64,000 nucleotides of DNA from UBA5072 sp041737175 (GTDB lineage: Bacteria; Bacteroidota; Bacteroidia; Bacteroidales; UBA10428), in assembly GCA_041737175.1 (NCBI GenBank), contig JBGSSF010000002.1, positions 66,406 to 130,405 of the forward strand, read 5' to 3'. The notes beneath the pieces are model-generated. The model searched no databases, was not told the DNA's origin, and saw only the letters and a program-made list of their open reading frames with translations. Position 1 is the stretch's first letter; each line of letters starts with the position of its first letter. Positions 1 to 8,865 of this stretch are shown here, in pieces. Made by a program: the position numbers and the translations under genes.

Positions 1-272
1 TTATTCGTGATTTCTGTTTCGTCCATCCAGAAAGGATCAACGGTGACGGTTTTTGTCTGTGAAGATTGTGCCCAGGCAACTTCCTGGTCATTCACACCCA
101 TGTTGAAACTACCCTGGGGTATGAAAACCATGCCAAACGGATCGGCCTCCCCGTATGCCTTGGGTCGTCCTTCAACCCCGGTCAGTTCACCACTGTTGCC
201 ACCACCGCCGCGCGAACAGCTGGTGATCACAAACACTGCCAACACAAATCCTAAAGAAAATAACTTTTTCAT
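1..272 (-). CDS. gldK: GldK/PorK-type T9SS lipoprotein, N-terminal part (runs off the window edge)
   Basis: This is the first 90 codons of a minus-strand gene that continues beyond base 1. The protein starts MKKLFSLGFVLAVFVITSCS, a lipoprotein signal peptide with its lipobox cysteine near residue 19. A glycine-rich linker follows, then a segment containing FGMVFIPQGSFNMG and a WMDETEITN stretch. That pattern is typical of the formylglycine-generating-enzyme-like fold of GldK/PorK, the outer-membrane lipoprotein that forms the periplasmic ring of the type IX secretion system with GldN. The gene lies 59 bp downstream of porP on the same strand, the order expected for porP-porK-porL-porM-porN. 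The ATG is supported by the signal peptide. What lies beyond residue 90 cannot be seen. Confidence 0.85.
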   Translation of the reverse strand, partial: MKKLFSLGFVLAVFVITSCSRGGGGNSGELTGVEGRPKAYGEADPFGMVFIPQGSFNMGVNDQEVAWAQSSQTKTVTVDPFWMDETEITN

Positions 273-331
273 ATGTACTGAAGTTTATCCTATATAACAA
301 GTCCTTATACTTACTTTTGATCCATTTTGTT

Positions 332-1294
332 TTAAAGAAATCGAATACTTTTATATTTCTGTGGAATTTTATCCATACCAACTGTAAAACTGTACCCTAT
401 CATCACCTCGTGGGATCCTTTGGAGAAGCTGGTCAGCGCCGATGTGTCAAAATCATAGGAATATCCTACTTTCACCCCGTTCAGTATTTCCAAACCCACC
501 ATTCCGACAATTGCGGCACCTACCCTATACGTAACGCCGGCCCAAAACTTTTTATTGTATAAAAGTGTAGTATTCAGATCAATTTTTGTCATCCGGGCAT
601 CTGATTGCATAAAAACAGAAGGAAGCAATTCAAAAGCAGGATTGGATAACTGAATGTTATAACCTGCCATAAGATAATAATGTCTGTACATTTTCATGGA
701 GGCTTCCGCGGTTGTTGTACCCTCGGACTGATATACAAATTCATCCTCCAGAAGATGGGTGGCGGATAAACCTACATAAAGTTCTTCGGTACGATAGAAC
801 AGTCCTGCGCCAAAATCAATGGTAAATTCATTCTGATCACCCGTTGGAATTGCCAGATCATTGTTGGGATCGTGGAGGGGAGAGGAAGGAATGATCCATT
901 CGGGATTATCCATCTGCTGGTTATCGAAAATACCACTGATGCCGAGACCGAGTCTTCCGTTACCCACGGTGAACTGATATGCATAGTTCAATGACAGGTT
1001 GATATCGTTGTTGAAACCCACTTCATCCTTCCATACAGAAAGACCGACTCCGTGATTGGCATTGAGCAGTTTGAAAGGAGCAGATATATTGAAAATGAAA
1101 TCAACAGGTGCTCCGTCAATACCCGCCCATTGCTGACGTCCGATGACGTGGGTGGAGATCTGATCGCTGCTGCCGGCAGAACCGGGATTCACTGAAATTT
1201 GGTCGTACATATAATGGCTTACCTGTCTTTCTTGCTGTGAAAAAGCGCCATTCCAGAGGACAGCGATTAAGAAGATCAGTATAATTTTTTTCAT
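332..1294 (-). CDS. porP: PorP/SprF family type IX secretion outer-membrane protein
   Basis: The 320-residue protein has a cleavable signal peptide (MKKIILIFLIAVLWNGAFSQ). It then has the family's opening signature: a QVSHYMYDQISVNPGSAGSS segment followed by GRQQWAGIDGAP. The rest is rich in alternating beta strands with conserved glycines (GLGISGIFDNQ, VGYSYDF) and ends in a typical outer-membrane strand (MIGYSFTVGM). PorP/SprF proteins are barrels that work with the GldK-N/PorK-N core of T9SS; SprF paralogues help deliver or anchor specific adhesins. The position directly upstream of gldK suggests the core PorP rather than an adhesin-specific SprF, but this is inferred from context. Length is normal for the family. 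Confidence 0.9.
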   Translation of the reverse strand: MKKIILIFLIAVLWNGAFSQQERQVSHYMYDQISVNPGSAGSSDQISTHVIGRQQWAGIDGAPVDFIFNISAPFKLLNANHGVGLSVWKDEVGFNNDINLSLNYAYQFTVGNGRLGLGISGIFDNQQMDNPEWIIPSSPLHDPNNDLAIPTGDQNEFTIDFGAGLFYRTEELYVGLSATHLLEDEFVYQSEGTTTAEASMKMYRHYYLMAGYNIQLSNPAFELLPSVFMQSDARMTKIDLNTTLLYNKKFWAGVTYRVGAAIVGMVGLEILNGVKVGYSYDFDTSALTSFSKGSHEVMIGYSFTVGMDKIPQKYKSIRFL

Positions 1295-1366
1295 ATTTTT
1301 CCTACCTTACTTTTTATAGAAATTCCTATAAATCGCCCAATTAGCCTATATAAAAGGTAAAATAAG

Positions 1367-1374
1367 CAAAAATA
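1367..1374 (-). promoter_or_regulatory. possible -7 element of the porP-gldK promoter
   Basis: On the minus strand this reads TATTTTTG, matching the Bacteroidota -7 consensus TAnnTTTG. A TTTG lies 16 nt upstream, somewhat closer than the usual 19. Transcription would start about 65 nt before the porP ATG. The region is AT-rich, so a chance match is possible. Confidence 0.35.
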
Positions 1375-1515
1375 TTGTATAACAACAAATCAAAATTAAC
1401 ACCAACCTGTTAATAAACTTTTTCACAAATTGCTCATATTATACTCAAATGTTTAAGGAATGTTACTTTCACCTGAAAATTTTTCGGATTTTTTTTGAAG
1501 CGTAGTTAGAAATCA

Positions 1516-1591
1516 GTGACTCGTGACTCGTGACTCGCGATGGACAGTGCGCTACCAATCACCAATCACCAATCACCAATCACCAATCACC
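1516..1591. repeat. intergenic short tandem repeats (gtgactc and accaatc units)
   Basis: Three copies of a 7-bp unit (gtgactc) are followed after a short gap by five and a fraction copies of another 7-bp unit (accaatc), ending just before the stop codon of the next minus-strand gene. The 1295-1599 gap holds only these repeats and the possible porP promoter. Similar arrays with other units recur across the window. Confidence 0.85.
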
Positions 1592-1599
1592 ATTCACAA

Positions 1600-4383
1600 T
1601 TATTTCACCCTGTAATTGTACAAAAAATTATCCCCGCTCCCCACCACCAGGTTAAACTTCGACAGGGTATCGCCGAAGTTTCCGATACTGAAGGGGGTAT
1701 TTCCCTGCAGGGGGAATCCGGCATAAATCTCACCGTTGTTGTTGAACAGGTAGATCTTGTTTGCAGGGCGGTTAACCACCCCGATTTTCAGATCGGTGGC
1801 AGAAAACTGGTAGAACAAGGGCCGGGAAGCAACCGGGGCATCGAAATCAAAATCAAAGAGCCGGGTCATGTCACTGTTCAACACAAGCATTGATCTTCCT
1901 TCGATGAAGATCAGCTCATATTTTCCATCGCCATTCAGATCCCTGTATTCGAAAAAATGATCGTTGGAAAATTTTCTGCCCGGGTCAAGGGTGGTTGATT
2001 TCCCGTTAAACCCTATTTTGTAAACCATACCGGTTGTATCGGTGGTGGCGATCCCGGGGCCCGAACCATCGCGGGGTGAATAAAGCATATAGTTATTGTT
2101 GGCAGAGCGCGGGAAGTAGGTTTCCACATCAATACGCGTATTGCCTTTCCTGTCGAGTAAATACGTTTTAAACCGGTCACCGAACACAATGAAATCCCTG
2201 TCCCCGATCCTGAAGTGCGCGACGGGCTGTGTAACTTCGCTTTCCGACTTATCAAATCCCCAACCCGGCAAGAGGTTGCCCTCTTTTGTATAGACATATA
2301 CATGCCTGTCCTCGCAAGCTATAAAAATACGGTAGTCACGATTCCTGTCATAGTCAAACACGGCCACACCGCAGGTCGAGGGTGACCTGAGCTTTACCGG
2401 GTACTTCTCCACGAAGTTACCGTTTCTGTCGATCAGGTAAAGTGAGCTGCGTGTGCTGAAAAGCAGCTGAAGCTTGCCGTTGCGGTAGTAATCCACCTGA
2501 AATACCTCACTGTTTATGCGTTCGGGCAGCTGAACCTTCCATAAGATACGCCCAACCTGGTTGATCAGGTAAATGTTGTTCCTCATATCCTGCACAAATA
2601 CTTCATTTTGTTTTGTCTGGTGATTCATGACAAAAACAGGCTTGAAATCTGCCAGGGTATCCAGTTTGCTTTCCCACACGGTTTGTGTGACATTGTTATA
2701 GGCCGAAAGAAACCGAAGCAGGAAATTGCTGTACAACATTTTACTATTGGAAAACAGCTGGAAGCCCATGATCTGTACTTTCTGGAATACCGGTTGGTAG
2801 GATGACCATTGCTGATTGATTGCATGGGTCAGGTAGGGAGCGTACACACTTTGCGCCTTGCTCAGGTTGGCATAGAAGTAAAGATTGGAACGGGGTGAAA
2901 GGTTATTCTTAAACTCCCGGAATGCAGCGTCATTGGCCAGGGTTTTATTTAAGATCAGGCTGTGTATCAATGACTTAATAGACTCTACGGAGGATGAGAA
3001 AACAACATAATTGTCGAGAATGGTAAAATAGTGTTCATCCAGCGCGGAGAAGAGGTTGCCGAACACTTTCGCGGAAAATTTACGGATTGGCAGGTAGTAG
3101 ATTTTGTAGCTCAGTTCATTATCGAGCCTGTACAGGGTGGTAAAGGAAGAAAGCGACCCGGATTCCACAGCAGCAATCCTGGCAACCATGGAATTCAGTT
3201 TTTCTTCGGCCTGGGTGCTGCTTTTGATCCGCATCAGGAAGTACCTGTGGCCCGGACCACCTTCGCGGGTTCCCGGATCAAAGGCCTGGCTGATCTCATT
3301 ATCCATGATTTCCAGCAACTCACGCGGCACATCAATGCCGTACGTGCTGTTGAGTGATGTCAGGGTATTCTGGTAAGTGGTATACAGGCCCTGTTCGAGC
3401 AGGAAATTTTGGTAATCCGTGAAATAGCGTGCCGGGTCGGACAGGCTGACCGTAAAAAACGATGCCACGGAACCGGGGAGAAATTCATCAGCCGTTATGC
3501 GCTGGGGGGTTTGGTTGATAAAGAGGGAAGCCATGGAAGATAAAGAATCCGGAGGATATACAAAACCATTCATCAGCAGCATGTCGGATAACAGGTTGAT
3601 ATCCATTTCAGCCCATTCAGCAAAGTGCCTGGCCGAGCGAACCTCTGCCTTGAATTCAGGACGGACCAGAACGGACAGGCTTTTGGGAAAGTTTTGAAAA
3701 TTGATGAACAGGTTGGCATCCACATTTTTACCAGCCGTGGCATACACTGCCCTGAATCCTTTCATGGACAGGACGTTATCTTCAGTGGCGATCTGCCGGA
3801 TGGCATCCTCGAGCACAGTGGCGGAAAAGCTGAGCATTAAAATATCCCTGTACACTGCAAAGGAGAAATTCCTCACTGCGTTTTCATTCAGGAGGACAAC
3901 TTCATGAACAGAAACATTTTCATACTTCCGGATACTCATGGTGCCGGAGTTCACTACAAGGCCCCTGATCAGGTCCACGATCTTCTTTTCGGAGTATCGG
4001 GGCGGTAACTGAAATATATGCATGAGGCTGACCTTGTCCTTTCCGGTGAAATGAGCTGAAAGGAAGGAGGGGGAATTTTTCAGAATCTGTTCAGCGTCGG
4101 GTACGAATTTATACAGCGAATCAAGAAACCGCAATTGTCTGTCGATCCGTGCAAAGTCAGGTATGGTTTTGAGTTCATTCCAGATGGCATTGTGAACAGA
4201 TGCTTTTTCAAACAGGTTCCTGAAATCATTCACCTGCATGATCACAGAGGCAGACACGGGAATGGCCCTGAGCGGTTCAGCAGGGGGGGAAGGTTTATGA
4301 AGTGCTATAAAGTACAGGATAACAAGCAACAGTGCAGCAACTCCTATAAATGGCACAATGGTCCATTTATTTTTCTTTGACAT
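1600..4383 (-). CDS. large membrane-anchored protein of unknown function with C-terminal propeller-like repeats
   Basis: The function of this 927-residue protein is not recognised. After a few lysines there is one hydrophobic segment (about residues 9-28), suggesting an inner-membrane anchor with the rest in the periplasm. Residues from about 35 to 550 form a soluble region that resembles DUF3352-type proteins in general layout. From about 590 onward, short repeated units contain motifs such as LYLIDRNGNFV, YVYTKEGNLLPGW and TYLLDRKGN, then DLNGDGKYELIFI, which resembles FG-GAP/VCBS or PQQ-like propeller blades. Proteins with these parts are common in Bacteroidota and uncharacterised. The ATG at 4383 is favoured because it immediately precedes the Lys-rich start and the membrane segment. 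The divergent gene begins 68 bp away. Confidence 0.75.
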   Translation of the reverse strand: MSKKNKWTIVPFIGVAALLLVILYFIALHKPSPPAEPLRAIPVSASVIMQVNDFRNLFEKASVHNAIWNELKTIPDFARIDRQLRFLDSLYKFVPDAEQILKNSPSFLSAHFTGKDKVSLMHIFQLPPRYSEKKIVDLIRGLVVNSGTMSIRKYENVSVHEVVLLNENAVRNFSFAVYRDILMLSFSATVLEDAIRQIATEDNVLSMKGFRAVYATAGKNVDANLFINFQNFPKSLSVLVRPEFKAEVRSARHFAEWAEMDINLLSDMLLMNGFVYPPDSLSSMASLFINQTPQRITADEFLPGSVASFFTVSLSDPARYFTDYQNFLLEQGLYTTYQNTLTSLNSTYGIDVPRELLEIMDNEISQAFDPGTREGGPGHRYFLMRIKSSTQAEEKLNSMVARIAAVESGSLSSFTTLYRLDNELSYKIYYLPIRKFSAKVFGNLFSALDEHYFTILDNYVVFSSSVESIKSLIHSLILNKTLANDAAFREFKNNLSPRSNLYFYANLSKAQSVYAPYLTHAINQQWSSYQPVFQKVQIMGFQLFSNSKMLYSNFLLRFLSAYNNVTQTVWESKLDTLADFKPVFVMNHQTKQNEVFVQDMRNNIYLINQVGRILWKVQLPERINSEVFQVDYYRNGKLQLLFSTRSSLYLIDRNGNFVEKYPVKLRSPSTCGVAVFDYDRNRDYRIFIACEDRHVYVYTKEGNLLPGWGFDKSESEVTQPVAHFRIGDRDFIVFGDRFKTYLLDRKGNTRIDVETYFPRSANNNYMLYSPRDGSGPGIATTDTTGMVYKIGFNGKSTTLDPGRKFSNDHFFEYRDLNGDGKYELIFIEGRSMLVLNSDMTRLFDFDFDAPVASRPLFYQFSATDLKIGVVNRPANKIYLFNNNGEIYAGFPLQGNTPFSIGNFGDTLSKFNLVVGSGDNFLYNYRVK

Positions 4384-4451
4384 GGGGCCGGCAATTGATG
4401 GTTTTCCAAAAATAGGAAATCTTTACTATTTTTAGATTGTAATTAAGCTCC

Positions 4452-6236
4452 ATGTATCAACACCGCCGAAAAATCCTGCTTGTCCTGCTGTTGGCCGGTA
4501 TGGCTGCTTTTTGCCATGCGGCCGGAGAGTTATCAACAGGGTTTTCCGCAGGCCGTTGGCTCCTGGTCTTCTCCAGTCTGGTGGGTGGCCTTGGATTGTT
4601 CCTGATGGGGATGAAAATGATGAGTGACAGCCTTACCAAGTCGGCCGGCAGTCAGATCAGGGATCTTCTGGCCAGGCTCACGCAAAACAGGTTTATCGCC
4701 TTTCTGATCGGCATTTTTGCCACCATGGTGTTTCAGAGCAGCAGCGCCACCACGGTAATGCTGGTAAGTTTCGTGAATTCAAGGCTGATGAAATTCGCCA
4801 GCACCATTGGAATAATACTGGGAGCTGCTGTTGGCGCCACCATTACCATCCAGCTGATTGCATTCAGGCTGGCCGACTATGCGCTGAGTGTAATTGCCCT
4901 GGGATTTCTGCTTTATGTGATTTCAAAGCAGCCAAAACTGCGAAGCATCAGCCTTACTGTCATCGGATTTGGTGTTTTGTTTCTGGGTATGAACCTGATG
5001 TCACAAAGCATTGAACCTTTGCGGACAGCGGAAGGCTTAACATTCATGCTGCTGCAGCTTGAAAATCCCTGGGCGGGGATCCTGGTTGGGGCTCTGCTGA
5101 CGGCCCTGATACAAAGCAGCAGTGCTTTTATCGGCATACTCATCATCCTGGCGGGACAGGGATTGCTGACACTCGATGCATCGGTGCCCCTGATGATCGG
5201 TGCGAATATCGGAACTGCGATCACAGCCATCATTGCCTCTTCAGGCGGATCAAGGGAATCCAAACAGGTAGCCCTGGCCCATACCCTGTTCAAAGTCATC
5301 GGCGCCCTGATCATCGTTTGGTTCATACCCTGGTTTGTCAGGCTTATCACTTTCATCTCTCCGCCAGAGTCGATAGCACGGCAGATTGCCAATGCGCACA
5401 CTGTATTCAACACCCTGCTTGCCTTGGCCTTTCTGCCTTTTACCGGGTCTTATGCCCGGTTCATTAACAGGTTGTTGCCTGTTCGCGAAGAGAAACATGC
5501 TTCGCTCACCGCATGGTATCTTGATGAGGGATTGCTTCAAACTCCCGCCCTGGCGTTGGGGGTAGCCCGCCAGGAAGTGTTGCGGATGATGGAGATTGCG
5601 GAAAGGATGACGGAAGAGATCATCATCCCCTTCATGGAGAAAAAGACCGATGTTCTTGTGAAGATCAAGAACCGTGAGCAGGAGTTGAATTTTCTGCGGG
5701 ATGCCGTAAATGGCTATCTCATTAAAATTATCCGGCAGGACATCACCTCCAGGCAGGCGGAAGAAGCTTATCAGATGTTGTATGCCGTGGATGAGTTTGA
5801 ACAGATCGGGGACATTGTTTCCGTGACCCTGTATGACAAAGCGGAAAGCTGGTGCAGGAGCAATCATCATTTCTCCTCCCAGGGAAGGGAAGAGATCCTT
5901 GATTTTCACCTGAAAACCCTGAAAATATTGTATCAGACTTACAAGACATTCGGTGATGCAGACCTGAAGGGGGTCAGGAAAGGAGCCAAAAAATCAAAGG
6001 AGAAGTACAGCCATTACAGAACCCTGTTTTTTGACCTGGAAAAGCAGCATTATGAAAGGCTGAAAAAGGAGGTGGAAGAATCCATTGAAACCAGCCGTAC
6101 CCATATGGAGATCATTGCTTCGCTGAAAGTGATCGGAAGCCATGCAACCAATATAGCGAGAATTTTGCTTAAAGAAGAAAAAAATGGAAGTGAATCCGCG
6201 CATCGAGGAAAGCTGGAAGGCCATACTGGAGGGTGA
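4452..6236 (+). CDS. Na+/phosphate cotransporter (NptA/YjbB type) with C-terminal PhoU-like domain
   Basis: The 594-residue protein has a hydrophobic N-terminus and about eight further membrane segments to residue 335. It carries the two inverted Na/Pi-cotransporter repeats with the characteristic glutamine-serine motifs: FQSSSATTVMLVSF near residue 95 and IQSSSAFIGI near 222. GLFLMGMKMMSDSL near residue 50 is also typical of the family. Residues from about 360 to the end are soluble and helical, with the layout of a PhoU domain, as in the YjbB family. The likely role is sodium-coupled phosphate import or phosphate export; direction cannot be told from sequence. The last 53 bp overlap ung in another frame, so the two are probably co-transcribed. 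Confidence 0.88.
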   Translation: MYQHRRKILLVLLLAGMAAFCHAAGELSTGFSAGRWLLVFSSLVGGLGLFLMGMKMMSDSLTKSAGSQIRDLLARLTQNRFIAFLIGIFATMVFQSSSATTVMLVSFVNSRLMKFASTIGIILGAAVGATITIQLIAFRLADYALSVIALGFLLYVISKQPKLRSISLTVIGFGVLFLGMNLMSQSIEPLRTAEGLTFMLLQLENPWAGILVGALLTALIQSSSAFIGILIILAGQGLLTLDASVPLMIGANIGTAITAIIASSGGSRESKQVALAHTLFKVIGALIIVWFIPWFVRLITFISPPESIARQIANAHTVFNTLLALAFLPFTGSYARFINRLLPVREEKHASLTAWYLDEGLLQTPALALGVARQEVLRMMEIAERMTEEIIIPFMEKKTDVLVKIKNREQELNFLRDAVNGYLIKIIRQDITSRQAEEAYQMLYAVDEFEQIGDIVSVTLYDKAESWCRSNHHFSSQGREEILDFHLKTLKILYQTYKTFGDADLKGVRKGAKKSKEKYSHYRTLFFDLEKQHYERLKKEVEESIETSRTHMEIIASLKVIGSHATNIARILLKEEKNGSESAHRGKLEGHTGG

Positions 6237-6858
6237 GTTTGATAAGCAGTATTTCAAGGAATTGAAAGAATTCCTTGTAGATGAGAAATCAAAATACTCG
6301 GTATATCCCCCCGGCGGGCTCATTTTCAATGCTTTCAGGCTCACGCCCTTCGACAGGGCAAGGGTGGTGCTGTTGGGACAGGATCCTTATCACGGACAGG
6401 GACAGGCGCATGGGTTGTGCTTTTCGGTTCCGCCGGGGATCACCGCTCCGCCATCACTGGTCAATATTTTCAAGGAAATCGAACGGGACCTGGGCATTCC
6501 TGTTCCTGCACACGGAAATCTGGAAAGGTGGGCCCGGCAGGGTGTGCTTTTACTGAATGCCACGCTTACGGTACGGGCAAACCAACCCGGCTCGCATCAG
6601 CGGAAGGGATGGGAAACCTTTACCAATGCGGTAATCGGTAAGCTTTCGGAAAAGCGTGTGGGATTGATCTTTTTGCTGTGGGGGAAATTTGCCCAGGAAA
6701 AGGAGGCTTTGATCGATACCAACCGGCATTATATTCTCAAGGCCGCTCATCCTTCGCCTTACTCTGCCTACAACGGATTTTTCGGGTGCCGGCATTTTTC
6801 TAAAACCAATGAGATTCTCAAGAAGCATGGGTTGGAGGAGATGGATTGGAGAGTATAG
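6184..6858 (+). CDS. ung: uracil-DNA glycosylase
   Basis: This 224-residue protein is a family 1 uracil-DNA glycosylase, which removes uracil from DNA as the first step of base excision repair. The water-activating motif GQDPYH is present with the catalytic Asp at residue 67. Also visible are the uracil-binding LLLNATLTV segment, the LIFLLWGKFAQ strand, and the DNA-intercalating loop AAHPSPYSAYNGFFGCRHF near residues 186-204. Length is normal. The ATG lies inside the 3' end of the transporter gene; the family's normal N-terminus supports this start despite the 53-bp overlap. No truncation is seen. Confidence 0.96.
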   Translation: MEVNPRIEESWKAILEGEFDKQYFKELKEFLVDEKSKYSVYPPGGLIFNAFRLTPFDRARVVLLGQDPYHGQGQAHGLCFSVPPGITAPPSLVNIFKEIERDLGIPVPAHGNLERWARQGVLLLNATLTVRANQPGSHQRKGWETFTNAVIGKLSEKRVGLIFLLWGKFAQEKEALIDTNRHYILKAAHPSPYSAYNGFFGCRHFSKTNEILKKHGLEEMDWRV

Positions 6859-6870
6859 GGACAAGGGGAT

Positions 6871-6978
6871 TGGGAGAATAGGTGATTAGGTGATTAGGTG
6901 ATTTGATGATTACCGATTACCGATTACCGAATACCGATTACCATTTACTGTTTACTTTTTACTGTTTACCGTTTACTG
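6871..6978. repeat. intergenic short tandem repeats (gattaggt, cgattac and tttactg units)
   Basis: Just after ung come about three copies of a gattaggt-like 8-mer, then four near-copies of a 7-mer cgattac, then degenerate tttactg units up to the stop codon of the next gene. This fills the gap between two convergent genes. Confidence 0.8.
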
Positions 6979-6980
6979 CC

Positions 6981-7274
6981 CTATTCCTCCTCTTCAGAGA
7001 CATCATCTCCAATCTCGAGGCTTTCAAAATTATCGAATTCATCAAACGAGGAGGATTCTGGTTCTTCCTCTTCTTCAGCAGGATTGATGCGGGGAAGTTT
7101 GATGAGGTAGTAAATATCTTCGGTTTCAAAAGGGATGGCTACTTCAATCTCACCTCTTGGGTTCGTGAAAGTAATGGTACGGTCTTCATAGCCATCGGGA
7201 TACTTCTCTTTTAATTTTTCTACCAGCTCCTCCGACAGTTGCTCATATGACTTGATTATTCTTTTCTTTCCCAC
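6981..7274 (-). CDS. small acidic protein of unknown function
   Basis: A 97-residue protein with no recognised function. The first 65 residues look folded: a basic KSYEQLSEELVEKLKEKYP helix, then strands around DRTITFTNPRGEIEVAIPFE and DIYYLIKLP. The last 30 residues are almost all Glu, Asp and Ser and are probably disordered. Small proteins of this design seem common in Bacteroidota, which is a recollection rather than a check. The start is GTG, 116 bp from the end of the homoserine dehydrogenase gene on the same strand, so it may share that transcript or have its own promoter. Base composition is ordinary. Confidence 0.7.
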   Translation of the reverse strand: MGKKRIIKSYEQLSEELVEKLKEKYPDGYEDRTITFTNPRGEIEVAIPFETEDIYYLIKLPRINPAEEEEEPESSSFDEFDNFESLEIGDDVSEEEE

Positions 7275-7389
7275 GGTTTTACAAGTGATTTAGATTGTCT
7301 GTTCAACTGGGGGTAAATTTATATAAATTTTATTCTTAATTGCAAAAGCAAAATGTGATATTTTTCTTACGTCAAATCTTAATAAAAGT

Positions 7390-8577
7390 TCAGATATTAT
7401 TTTCAGTCAGAACCATATTAACGGAAGGATCACCAAGCCATTTCGCCTGGGCTAGCTTTGTCAGGTTAATTTTTCCTATGAGGTAATTAAAACCGGGTGA
7501 TTCATGCTTCACCGAGATACTGATGAAATCCCGGGGATCGGGCCTGACAGCGCCGTTGTAACTCACATATATCTCGAGTTCTATATCCCGGGTATAACTG
7601 TGATTCAGTTTCTGGTTCAGCTTTTTGTACTCGTACCGGTAATCATAGGTAAGCGCGGAAATATCGGAAAGGACCGCTGAACCGGTCGCGTTTCCTCCCG
7701 CACCTTTGCCCATGAAAAACTGGTGTTCGGCAAAAGCACCTTCGAGCAGCAAACCGTTGTATTCATAGGACACCTTGTTCAGGGTGTCAGAAAGGGGAAT
7801 AAATCGCGGTATGCAGTAAGCATAAACCTTGTTGCCGATTTTGCTGCACCTGGCTATGAGTTTGATGCGTGCGTTCTTTTCGCGTGCATACCTGATATCA
7901 GCATCTTTCAGATTTTGAATACCATAATTAAATATGTCCCCCGGTTCAAGAATAATCCCGAAGGCATGCACCAGGATGATCAGCAATTTGTATTTGGGAT
8001 CCAGGGCCCTGATGTCAAGGCTCGGATCACTTTCGGCATAGCCGAGTTGCTGCGCGTCTTTCAGGGCTTCATCAAAAGCCTTGTTGTTTTCGAAAATATG
8101 CGTAAGGATATAATTGGTGGAACCATTCAGAATGCCTTCAACACTGGTAAGCAGGTCATTGTCATAATACTCTTCGAGATTCCGGATGACAGGGATACTG
8201 GCGCAGCATGAAGCCTCATAAAGAAAGGGGGTCTCATAATCCTGCTGAAGCTTCAGCAGGGCCGGGAAGTTTTCAGCGATCATCTTTTTATTGGCCGATA
8301 CCACTGCTTTTCTTTTCTTCAGGGCTGAAGAAACAATTTCAAAGGCGGCTTCCACCTCATCGATGAGTTCTACAACAACATCAATCTCAGGATCATTCAA
8401 AATTTCATCGCGGTCTGTTGTAAAGAATGAAGCATCAATCGGTCGCTTTTTATCCGGATGCTTGATTACAATTTTTTTAATTTCCGCATTGATGCCCCTG
8501 GTCTGATGCAGAACGCTATAGAGGCCCTGACCGACACATCCGAATCCGAATAGCCCAAGCTTAATATTCTTTTTCAT
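7390..8577 (-). CDS. hom: homoserine dehydrogenase (no ACT domain)
   Basis: This enzyme reduces aspartate semialdehyde to homoserine with NAD(P)H, the branch point to methionine and threonine. The 395-residue protein opens with a Rossmann motif (GLFGFGCVGQGL). It has VSANKKMIAE, the GILNGSTNYILT motif, the YAESDPSLDI segment and the catalytic-domain signature GKGAGGNATGSAVLSD near residue 300. It stops soon after the catalytic domain, so it lacks the regulatory ACT domain of many homologues; feedback control by that route is not expected. Instead a SAM riboswitch lies in the leader, so the gene is tuned to methionine/SAM supply. No aspartokinase is fused or adjacent, unlike the ThrA arrangement. 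Confidence 0.93.
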   Translation of the reverse strand: MKKNIKLGLFGFGCVGQGLYSVLHQTRGINAEIKKIVIKHPDKKRPIDASFFTTDRDEILNDPEIDVVVELIDEVEAAFEIVSSALKKRKAVVSANKKMIAENFPALLKLQQDYETPFLYEASCCASIPVIRNLEEYYDNDLLTSVEGILNGSTNYILTHIFENNKAFDEALKDAQQLGYAESDPSLDIRALDPKYKLLIILVHAFGIILEPGDIFNYGIQNLKDADIRYAREKNARIKLIARCSKIGNKVYAYCIPRFIPLSDTLNKVSYEYNGLLLEGAFAEHQFFMGKGAGGNATGSAVLSDISALTYDYRYEYKKLNQKLNHSYTRDIELEIYVSYNGAVRPDPRDFISISVKHESPGFNYLIGKINLTKLAQAKWLGDPSVNMVLTENNI

Positions 8578-8620
8578 TGTTAGGGAATTGATTTTATCCG
8601 GAAGGGCGAACAGGCAGAAC

Positions 8621-8728
8621 GTCTTATCTTTCTCCGGGAAACCGGAGCAGGAGTTAGCACCTTCTTCTTTTTAAGGAATGGGTTGCTAAGGTTTCACAGG
8701 GCCGTACCCTCCACCTTTCTGGATAAGT
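8621..8728 (-). promoter_or_regulatory. SAM-I (S-box) riboswitch upstream of hom
   Basis: Read on the minus strand, this element has the S-box order of parts. P1 5' strand is CTTATC, followed by AGAAAGGTGGAGGG (kink-turn and GGTGGAGGG core). Next come ACGGCCCTGTGAAACC and TTAGCAACC, a short hairpin, AGGTGCTAACTCC, a P4 hairpin with CCGG arms, and the P1 3' strand GATAAG. P1 closes perfectly. It ends about 44 nt before the hom ATG. A downstream GGATAA could pair with TTATCC of P1 as an alternative structure, which is a guess about the switch. No strong intrinsic terminator is visible between the aptamer and the start codon, so control may be translational. Confidence 0.93.
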
Positions 8729-8753
8729 AAATAAAAAAATGAACGTAGCGGCG

Positions 8754-8761
8754 CAAATATA
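8754..8761 (-). promoter_or_regulatory. -7 element of the hom promoter
   Basis: The minus strand reads TATATTTG, an exact TAnnTTTG match. Transcription would begin roughly 7 nt downstream, about 20 nt before the riboswitch. No clear TTTG is present at the usual -33 spacing, so confidence rests on the -7 match and its position. Confidence 0.5.
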
Positions 8762-8865
8762 GGACTAATTTGATAATTATTGACAGGATTAAAGGGAATG
8801 TTGCCGCGGCAGAACATAATTGTTAAAAGGAAGATCCATTATGAATGGACTATTTATACCTGAAC

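Noticed and set aside
2013..3376. Several open frames on both strands inside the 927-residue protein gene
   Set aside because: They are shadows of a long coding region; none shows a protein family signature or start context.
4913..5909. Two long minus-strand frames (166 and 219 codons) across the Na/Pi cotransporter gene
   Set aside because: The plus-strand product is a clear family member, and the opposing frames have no recognisable domains.
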